This document shows, piece after piece, positions 57,337 through 64,000 of a stretch of 64,000 nt of DNA. The first letter of the stretch is position 1. Every line of letters begins with the position of its first letter. The notes beneath the pieces were generated by a model. It was not told the DNA's origin. It made no database searches and worked only from the letters and a program-made list of their open reading frames with translations. The stretch comes from Clonostachys chloroleuca (taxonomy: Eukaryota; Ascomycota; Sordariomycetes; Hypocreales; Bionectriaceae): NCBI GenBank assembly GCA_037952775.1, contig JBANAY010000003.1, forward strand, positions 26,536,001-26,600,000, given 5' to 3'. Position numbers and translations under genes: made by a program.

Positions 57337-57882
57337 GATGGGCGCAGTTCGTAGCACGAGAACATAGGTGGGGTCGGGTTCGGCAGTCGATTGATTGGTT
57401 AATCAGGGTTCAATCCTGTCCCATGGAAGGCGGAGGAGGAGACCATTCACGATCAAACAATTTGATGCGCCTGGCGGGGGTGAATTGTGGTGGTGGTGGT
57501 GGTTCGTCCGTCCGAGCGTTGAGTTCAGAGTGGACCCCACATGATGACGGACATGACCGGCACAGCACGGCACTTCTTCGCCCTGGCAAAAACCTCGGGG
57601 TGACAGGCATCACGTAGGGCTTAGTCGGATGAAGGTCGAGATGTCGCTCGCCGAGTATGACTCATTGGCCGTGGACAGATCGTGACTTAAAGTCCCTTCA
57701 CCGTCTCGGCAGTCAGTCCCAGATCCTGTAAGCGTAGCACCAGACAAGCATTACCAGCCAGCCGAAGAAAACTCTCGCCATTGCGGAGCAGGCAGCAATC
57801 ACACGTCTACCTACCCTAAAGGTCTCTGATCATCATTCCGTTATCCTCGCTCCCATCCCATCGGACAGCTTTGTACACCAAT
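57337..57882. other. Divergent promoter region, Zn2Cys6 factor and GNAT genes
   Basis: Contains a short (GGT)n stretch near 57490-57505. No gene seen. Confidence 0.55.
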
Positions 57883-58569
57883 ATGGCTGCTCCTGCTCCC
57901 ACTGCCCGTGAATGGGTCGTGGTCAAAACGACGCTCCCTAAACAGCCGTTCCCATCTCTCAAGGAACGTCCCGAGGTGAGGAGTGCTCGTTTGGTAATCC
58001 GGCCGTTCCAGACCAGCGATGTTGTAGGCTTGAACGAACTGCGATCACAGCCTGAGGTCATGCAATGGACCATGCAGGGCGTCCCCGATGCAGACATTGC
58101 GGCTACCGAGAAGATTCTTGCCCTCAAGATGCCCCCGCATGACCTCTCCAACTTTGACTGCGCCATCTGCGTTGCCGAGACTGGCCAATTCATCGGCGCG
58201 GGAGGCTCTTTCATGAGGAAGGGTGAGCTTGGGTGGCCGGTCTTTGGCTACATGTTCCGAAAGGAGGCCTGGGGCAAGGGATATGCGACAGAGTTTGTGA
58301 AAGCATTTCTCGAAATGTGGTGGGCTTTGCCAAGGGAAGAAGTAGAGGTCGAGGTCGAGAAGAGCACCGTTCCCGAAGCAGGGGAGACAAACGATATGAG
58401 GGCAGAGGAGCGTCTGATTGCAGTGACAGTCACGACTAATCAGGGCAGCCAAAGAGTGTTGGACAAGGTTGGCATGCCCCTGGTTAAGATCTGGGAGGAA
58501 CAGGATATACACGATCCGACAGCGATGGAGACCTTGTATGGGTATGCAGCAAAGCGGCCTCTACAGTGA
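57883..58569 (+). CDS. GNAT-family N-acetyltransferase
   Basis: Single exon, 228 residues, starting at ATG 57883 (MAAPAPTAREW). It belongs to the ribosomal-protein-acetyltransferase-like GNAT branch: SARLVIRPFQTSDVVGLNEL opens the fold, CAICVAETGQFIGAGGSF gives the central strands, and PVFGYMFRKEAWGKGYATEF carries the acetyl-CoA loop (R-x-x-x-W-G-K-G-Y-A). The end NQGSQRVLDKVGMPLV is the usual last helix-strand. Substrate unknown. An insert of about 35 charged residues before the final motif (EVEVEVEKSTVPEAGE) is longer than in compact members. Confidence 0.88.
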   Translation: MAAPAPTAREWVVVKTTLPKQPFPSLKERPEVRSARLVIRPFQTSDVVGLNELRSQPEVMQWTMQGVPDADIAATEKILALKMPPHDLSNFDCAICVAETGQFIGAGGSFMRKGELGWPVFGYMFRKEAWGKGYATEFVKAFLEMWWALPREEVEVEVEKSTVPEAGETNDMRAEERLIAVTVTTNQGSQRVLDKVGMPLVKIWEEQDIHDPTAMETLYGYAAKRPLQ

Positions 58570-58920
58570 TTGATGGCAGATGGGAGTGGGGTCTGTCTGG
58601 CTTTGTATCGAATGGAGAGGGCGGGGATGAACCAGTAGATCTTGATACAATTTGATGGGAATTGTCCGATTCATGTGGTGCTGGATGGGTTGGTGGATGC
58701 AACGGCGGACTCATCACGGTGAACGGAATTGGGAAATGTCCGGCCGCATTCCGTTGGTCCAACGTACGGCGCCGGACAAAAGTCACAATGACGCAGTGAC
58801 CGAGGGGTAGTATAAAAGGATAGAATTGCCGTTATTCGTGAAATTCAGATATTTCAAGTCTCAAATCACACAATAGCATCATATCATCAATTAACCTTTG
58901 CCTCACTGTACCTCGCGATA
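58570..58920. other. Short intergenic region with TATA box
   Basis: 3' flank of the GNAT gene and promoter of the DUF1772 gene. Confidence 0.6.
58811..58818 (+). promoter_or_regulatory. TATA box of the DUF1772 gene
   Basis: TATAAAAG 110 bp upstream of the ATG at 58921, with an A/C-rich leader after it. Confidence 0.65.
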
Positions 58921-59464
58921 ATGTCTTTTGTCGCTCCTCCTCCCCCAGGCGCTCTCGCCGCCGTGGCCACCGGCGTCATCGGCGCTGGATGGCTATCTGG
59001 TATGTCTACAATTTTTCTTCCTTGCCTGCTCCCGTCATTAATTTGTCTCTCAAGGTACAATTGCAAACTTTTCTATCATCGGAATGCCCACGGCGCAGAG
59101 CATCCCTCAATCTGCACTGGAGATCTGGCACGGCATGTTCACCAGAGGCATGGCTGCAATGCCCAAGGTTGCTGGCACGGTTGCTCTCGCCTATGCCTAC
59201 GCTGCATATGACTCGCATAGCCGTGGTATAAGCTGGAAGGGATATCTCACAGCTGCTGCTTTGGTCGTTTCGATTGTGCCTTTCACGATTGTATTCATGA
59301 CTCCCACCAACAACACTTTGTTGGCTGCTGCTAGTGGCCAGTCAGTTTTGTCGCAGGCGACATTATCAGAGCTCATTCGGAAATGGAGCTTTTTGAACAT
59401 CACTCGAAGCTTCCTTCCACTTCTCGGAGCGGCAACGGGCTTTGTGTCCTTTTTACGCAATTGA
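58921..59464 (+). CDS. DUF1772 small membrane protein (anthrone-oxygenase-like)
   Basis: Exons 58921-58999 and 59055-59464 give 162 residues with about four hydrophobic helices: GALAAVATGVIGAGWLSGTI, KVAGTVALAYAYAAYDS, GYLTAAALVVSIVPFTIVFM and a C-terminal FLPLLGAATGFVSF. Between helices 3 and 4 lies the DUF1772 mark TPTNN. The family includes anthrone oxygenases of fungal polyketide pathways, but many members stand alone without a cluster, as here, and their role is unknown. The TATA box and the compact leader suggest a regulated gene. Confidence 0.82.
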
Positions 59465-59646
59465 ACTCGAAAATGGCTATCTGTCTAAAGACGTACTTGA
59501 CTGGAGAGCAGCCACGACGGCTGCCCTATTTGGCTGGCTTAATTAGTGTACGGCAGAAACGAAATAGTAAAAAAACAACTGATTCCTCTCCAATCACAAG
59601 AGTGGCGCCCGGGACGTATAATGGGCCTTCATGCCGATGATAGTGA

Positions 59647-60427
59647 CTATTTCTTCTTTTTCTTCTGCCGCTCGTACTCCTTCAGGGCATCCTGGCAGCC
59701 TACAAGATTGGACTTTGGCTCCCAAGTGTTCTCCTTTCTTGAGTATCCCTTCCACTTCACCTTATAGAAGTGTTCCATGGTGTCTGCATCGATCTGTGAG
59801 TCAACAATAGATTCAACCTCCCACTGTTGGCCCGACTTTGGGGTTTGTTGCTTTGCGCCTGCTTGCGCCTTCTTCCGGCCACGCTTCTTCGGGGCGTCTG
59901 TCTTGGAGACACTTGTCTTCTTAGTGGCTGCTCTGGAAGTCTGAACAGGAGCTGTAGTTAGCACTCTGCCCGAACGTCGCGGAGCCCCGGTGCCATAAAT
60001 TTCCATCTGTGTCCGGCGATTTCGACGCTGTGATGCCTTCGACGGCGTCTTAACCTCTTTGGTGGCCTTCATTTTCTTGGCGGATTTCCGAGCCGGGGTG
60101 GGCTCGGCTGGTTTGATAGATTCTTCACCCTGATCACTCTTTTCTGATGCAGCAATCACTGGCTCCACTGAGGAGGGGAGAGCTACGGGGCTAGTTTGCC
60201 GACTCTCGTCAAGTGGCGATTTAGTGCTTGCTGTTGAGCTTCCAGAATCTGACAGATGGAGGAACATGTCCAGGCCCTCTGCTGGGTTTGTCTGGCTGCC
60301 GGCGGCGAAACTGACTGAATGTTAGTGGAGAACAAGAGAGAGACACTTCTGGAATGGCGCGTTCGTACGGTACAAATTCATCGGCTGGAACTTCAAGCTC
60401 CCTGCCAATGAACACAGTTTGAGCCAT
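59647..60427 (-). CDS. Protein with a C-terminal chromodomain
   Basis: Exons 60369-60427 and 59647-60310 give 240 residues. The first 170 residues are basic and disordered, with an AT-hook-like KKRGRKKAQ and the segment RTQMEIYGTGAPRRSGR. A chromodomain follows at the very C-terminus (about 178-230): WEVESIVDSQIDADTMEHFYKVKWKGYSRKENTWEP, shown here only by its key aromatic cage candidates W/Y, W (VKWKGY) and W (NTWEP). The protein ends in a lysine run. It lacks the chromoshadow domain of HP1. Chromodomain plus basic tail suggests methyl-lysine reading on chromatin, but the partner is unknown. The start MAQTVFIG at 60427 is the first ATG in frame. Confidence 0.85.
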
Positions 60428-60884
60428 CTGGAGGGGATTCACAGTTCCAGAGGAATTATCGGGGACCAAGCCAAATATTTATGCTGGGTTTGCGATAATG
60501 TGAGGTGAAAATGTTGCGAATGCTGGAGTGTGGGATGAAAGTTGCAAGTGTGTTGTGTGGATGAAGATGAGGTGAGCTGAGAATTGGGAAGGGCTGTTGC
60601 GAGCTGCGGCTAGGTGATATCTTCTAAGGGGAAAAAAAATGCACCTTCACTTTTGATTTTGGGGCTGCGCAACTGACTTCAAATCTCATTCAATTCTGAA
60701 TAGGTAGTCTTTTCAACAACGTCGCAGGTAGTTGGATCGTTTGGCGTTGATAAAGTAAAGAGAGGAAGGCATGAGGAAGAAGGAAAATTGTCACACAAAA
60801 AGGCAAACATTCAACAATGAACGTTGCCCTTGCTATGCCCGAGTTCTGTGAGAGTAGGCATGTGTGATGAACGCGTGAGAGACA
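60428..60884. other. Upstream region of the chromodomain gene
   Basis: GA-rich leader DNA; no gene seen. Confidence 0.55.
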
Positions 60885-61329
60885 TTACTCCGGTTGCGAC
60901 GCGATCTTCTTGGAACTGTAGCGCGCTCTCATTGCGACAGAATGCACGTGGAGGGTGGAGCGGGCACTTTCGCTGCAGGTACATGATTTGCCACTATTGA
61001 TTAGTAATACACAGAGGTGGAATTCAAGCCACATGCACTCGCCACAGTGGCTGAAAGCTGTTCGCGCTAGCCAAGCTCTTAACGCGTGCTTCGTGAAACG
61101 GTCGCGTTGAGAAAGAGGTTGGTGCTTTTTGAGATGAGATGAAGAGTGGGCACGCCAAATCTGCGTCCAGATTTCGGTCCAATTGCCGACAACCCTTAAT
61201 CGTACCTTCCAACTGCTTTTCGTATCTGACCTGCTCCTCGTCGGAATGATCCACTTGGATATCTGATGTTTGCCAATTCGATTCAAGAACCACACTTGAT
61301 CTAGATGCTCTCGAAATTTTCTGTGACAC
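60885..61329 (-). CDS. Possible small gene of unknown function
   Basis: The minus-strand frame 61024-61329 reads like a real soluble protein (SDIQVDHSDEEQVRYEKQLE, TSFSTRPFHEARVKSLASAN). It can be joined through a normal-looking intron (donor GTGCAT, branch TACTAAT, acceptor TGCAG) to an end exon finishing SSKKIASQPE at 60885. There is no ATG: an upstream TAA blocks the frame, so a 5' exon or a different start must exist in the region shared with the RIF1 leader. I do not recognise the family. It could be a remnant. Confidence 0.35.
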
Positions 61330-61373
61330 TTACCTAGCTGACCAAGATTGCCATTCACTGTTTGGCCGCAGTC

Positions 61374-64000
61374 ATGGCATCTTCAGCATCAGGCCCTACA
61401 GTCATCGAATCGCTACCGCCTCGGCCACCGACGCCTCCGCGCGATCTTCACCGACGTGAAGGCACCTTGGATCTGGGCCTGAAGTCACTTGCTGGTCAAT
61501 CACCTGGGCTTCAACCCCGAGCTAGCCTCCACACTCCCCCAACAGCGATATCTCCTTCCCCGTCAGCGACTGCGAATTCGAATCGGTCAAGCCAGGCTGC
61601 TAAACGCGTGGAGTGGTCAACGCACACCGACTACCAAGAGCCACCCGATTACAACAAAGACAGGCCGCGGAAATCCTCCCCATTGTCTGCCCCGTCGTCG
61701 GCATCGTCAAAACCGATCAAAGGCATCCTGAAACAAACACCATCATCCAACATCTTCGCATCATCCTGGGACGGCAGTTTGGATGGTTCGCTTGGACAGG
61801 CCAGTATCACAGAGATGCTCGACTCCACCATCAAGCAGCTTGCCGGCGCCGACCGCGACTTTAGACGAGATGCCTACATGATGCTCAGCCGAGCATTGAA
61901 GACCTCCAACAATCTTCCCGACAGAGTTGCCCTACAGGATAAGATGAGCTTGCTCATGCAGTTTATCCAGCGCGACGTTACCTCCAAGAAGGAAGATGGC
62001 TCCCCCGATACGACTCTTGTGAACCATGCCCTTGGTCTCCTTGCCACCTTCCTACACTTTCCCGCTATCGCTTCCACCATCACATCGGACTTCGCCGTCT
62101 TCATTATCGACCACTCTATTCGTTGTTTTGAGGATCCTACGTTATCAAAAGATGTGGCTCGTCACTTGATGCAGGTCGTTGCTTTCCAGAATTTTTCGGC
62201 TAAAGTGATGACACTCGACCGGGTTGGACGACTCGTGGCATCATTGCACAAGATAGAGAATCATTTAATGGGTAAAAGTATTGTCATGAGTCGCATCCAA
62301 ATTTATCGACGACTAGTCAAGCAATCGCGGGTGCACATGCTGGCGCATTCGGATTGGCTGAAGGACATGTTCACCGACATGCTCAGTACTATTCGCGACA
62401 TCCAGACGCAGGCAATTAACCTGGGTATGGAGGCTGGCTATACGCTGCGGACCGGAAACCAGTTGTTTCGAAAAGTGATCGAAATTCTTCAGACTACCAA
62501 CGAGGACCAAAGATATTCCGATTTTTACATCCGGCGCCTTCAAGAGATGGTCAAGGATAGGCAGTATTCAGCCACTGTGCCACAAGTTTGGAGCGTTGTT
62601 ATTCTATGCCTTCGATGCCCTCTTGAAAGGTGGGAGGACTATGGGGCTTGGTTTGCTCTTATTCAATCCGCCTTTAATTCTTCCGACACGAGGACTAAAA
62701 TCGAGGCCAACTATGCTTGGAGTAGATACATTTATCTCTCCCTCCACGATAACCGAGCAACACCAAAGTTACTGGGCACTCTGTGCCAGCCCCTACTGAG
62801 TCAAATCCGACGAAAAGCCACCGCAAAGCAACTCGAGGAGAATGTGAAGTTACGGAAGACAGTAATTTCGGTTTTCTGCACACTCTGCTACTATGGACTT
62901 CGCCCCGGACACGACAGGATTGCGCCCACGGAAATGTTTTGGGACAGTGCGCTGCACCCCTTCATCTCACAACTGGCTGGACTAGATGGCACTCGTGAAG
63001 TGCGGCCAGATGATCTTTTGCAGGCGTCACGGATTCTCATTGGCTTGTTAGACGTGTCGACGCCGGTTGTGTGGAGGGAGGACCGCATCATGGATCTACC
63101 GCCAGTCAAGCCAGACGAGCTGCCCTCCATTGATTCTAAATGGATTAGGAAGAATTCCGATAGAATCTTCAGGCTTGTGGGGCCCCTATTAGAAAAGAAG
63201 CTTCTGGATTTGGCGAATATGGAGAGTTTGCCATACAGACTATGGCAAGCATTGGTGGGATCGATCGCCGCTGCTTCAGCCAAAGACATCAAAGTCTCCG
63301 AAGACACTGCAAAATTCATGGCCAGCGCTCTTGGCTTAATATCTCGTATTTGGTCTCAAGGCTGTCCAGAAGGCGACGATATCCTAGTTTCCAAGTTCTA
63401 CCCAAGCGTGCTGAATCTGCTCAAGACCTTGATAAACGGGCTAGGGCACTTACCATTCACAGAAAAGAGGTTGTCTATGACAGTCGCAAATATTTTTGAG
63501 CCAATTGCCACCCCATCTCAACGATCCGACCGATCTGAAAAGACCAAGGGTCTAGTGCGGAATCCCTTGCTTCATCTTTTCTCGATATTATCTGCTGTTC
63601 CTGGAGGTGCTTCGGACGATCAACACCTCGCAGATTTCTTCCTGTCTGCCTTCAGCCTATTCCTTGTTGGCAAGCCAGATAAATTCAGGACGGACGTGAC
63701 TCGCGAGCTTCTACAACTACTGCCCTCAAACTCGCTTTCCCCATTTGCCCCTTGGCTTCTAGGCGCCCAATCTCTACATTCATCATACTCTGAACGCGCC
63801 GCTGCAGGACCCCCGAGCACAGACAAAATCCTTGGGCCAGAATATCGCGAAGTTGTGTCCCACCTGGAGCTTGGGTTCTCATCATACCCCAATCTCCCTA
63901 TTGAGCACTGGTTGACATTTTTGAATTCCTTTTCCAAGCATGTCACTGCTGAGCTTGGTGATGCCGGTCGTGCATTAACTGTGACGGATCCACTGGCCAA
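61374..64000 (+). CDS. RIF1: RIF1 N-terminal part, gene continues beyond window
   Basis: One uninterrupted frame of 875 codons, open at the right edge. RIF1 controls telomere length and replication timing by recruiting PP1. Residues 1-125 are disordered and carry two PP1-docking-like motifs, RVEW (78-81) and GILK (117-120). The Rif1 N-terminal alpha-helical repeat domain follows from about residue 140. Its opening block is DFRRDAYMMLSRALKTSNNL, then DKMSLLMQFIQRDVT, LVNHALGLLATFLHFP, and helical repeats to the end (EVVSHLELGFSSYPNLPIEH). The start at 61374 has a good context (GTCATGG). No intron or frame break is seen in the 2.6 kb visible. Confidence 0.92.
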   Translation, partial: MASSASGPTVIESLPPRPPTPPRDLHRREGTLDLGLKSLAGQSPGLQPRASLHTPPTAISPSPSATANSNRSSQAAKRVEWSTHTDYQEPPDYNKDRPRKSSPLSAPSSASSKPIKGILKQTPSSNIFASSWDGSLDGSLGQASITEMLDSTIKQLAGADRDFRRDAYMMLSRALKTSNNLPDRVALQDKMSLLMQFIQRDVTSKKEDGSPDTTLVNHALGLLATFLHFPAIASTITSDFAVFIIDHSIRCFEDPTLSKDVARHLMQVVAFQNFSAKVMTLDRVGRLVASLHKIENHLMGKSIVMSRIQIYRRLVKQSRVHMLAHSDWLKDMFTDMLSTIRDIQTQAINLGMEAGYTLRTGNQLFRKVIEILQTTNEDQRYSDFYIRRLQEMVKDRQYSATVPQVWSVVILCLRCPLERWEDYGAWFALIQSAFNSSDTRTKIEANYAWSRYIYLSLHDNRATPKLLGTLCQPLLSQIRRKATAKQLEENVKLRKTVISVFCTLCYYGLRPGHDRIAPTEMFWDSALHPFISQLAGLDGTREVRPDDLLQASRILIGLLDVSTPVVWREDRIMDLPPVKPDELPSIDSKWIRKNSDRIFRLVGPLLEKKLLDLANMESLPYRLWQALVGSIAAASAKDIKVSEDTAKFMASALGLISRIWSQGCPEGDDILVSKFYPSVLNLLKTLINGLGHLPFTEKRLSMTVANIFEPIATPSQRSDRSEKTKGLVRNPLLHLFSILSAVPGGASDDQHLADFFLSAFSLFLVGKPDKFRTDVTRELLQLLPSNSLSPFAPWLLGAQSLHSSYSERAAAGPPSTDKILGPEYREVVSHLELGFSSYPNLPIEHWLTFLNSFSKHVTAELGDAGRALTVTDPLA

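Noticed and set aside
1..64000. CRISPR arrays, insertion sequences, prophage or secondary-metabolite cluster
   Set aside because: No direct-repeat/spacer pattern, transposase, or polyketide or peptide synthetase domain was seen. The genes are eukaryotic and mostly housekeeping.

Overview
The window is nuclear DNA of a filamentous ascomycete (Pezizomycotina, most likely a sordariomycete). This rests on short introns with GTRNGT donors, CTAAC-type branch points and YAG acceptors, on fungus-specific families (HET domain, Zn2Cys6 regulator, GFA enzyme, DUF155/RMD1, chitin-free housekeeping set such as MED8, SEC61 beta, PXA1, CSN12, RPL20, RIF1), and on intergenic spaces of 0.3 to 3.4 kb with pyrimidine-rich leaders. 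I recognise 24 protein genes, two of them cut by the window edges, plus one intron-containing tRNA-Gln, one broken HET gene, one probable broken small gene and a few weak coding fragments.

Layout. 1-1619: DUF155/RMD1 gene (minus, 3' end outside). 3362-8606: IQGAP (plus). 8607-11965: long gene-free stretch. 11966-13797: choline-sulfatase-like enzyme. 14248-14565: small broken gene (minus). 15115-15944: MED8. 16857-17578: GFA-type zinc enzyme. 18641-19537: RNase P subunit RPP1/p30 (minus). 20742-21194: zinc-ribbon protein. 21732-25919: a 1276-residue sterol-glucosyltransferase-like protein with a VPS13-like segment and ubiquitin-interacting motifs (minus). 27295-27932: SEC61 beta (minus). 28998-30552: PSR1-type phosphatase (minus). 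33071-35681: peroxisomal ABC transporter. 37543-38678: single-span membrane protein. 39425-41706: HET pseudogene. 41891-41983: tRNA-Gln(TTG). 42992-44324: xylose reductase. 44625-45887: SDS22 (minus). 46646-47852: alpha/beta hydrolase. 49091-50154: BTB protein. 51288-53149: CSN12 (minus). 53800-54820: RPL20. 55072-57336: Zn2Cys6 factor (minus). 57883-58569: GNAT. 58921-59464: DUF1772. 59647-60427: chromodomain protein (minus). 61374-64000: RIF1 N-terminal part (plus, runs out of the window).

Most genes are unlinked housekeeping functions; I see no operon-like or biosynthetic cluster logic. The accessory-looking part is about 35.7-43 kb (gene-poor, HET pseudogene, long G tract, tRNA).

The strongest cross-window signal is a set of single-base frame breaks in otherwise well-conserved genes: IQGAP (2), choline sulfatase (2 plus one of opposite sign), MED8 (1), SEC61 beta (1), PXA1 (3) and xylose reductase (1). 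Ten of the eleven are explained by one missing base in a C or G run, and with that base restored every multi-exon reading frame closes exactly. This looks like homopolymer undercalling in the assembly rather than gene death, but it should be verified. The most interesting biology is the glycosyltransferase/VPS13-like/UIM fusion and the paired PP1-docking-like motifs in RIF1. I found no clear evidence for an entirely new system.
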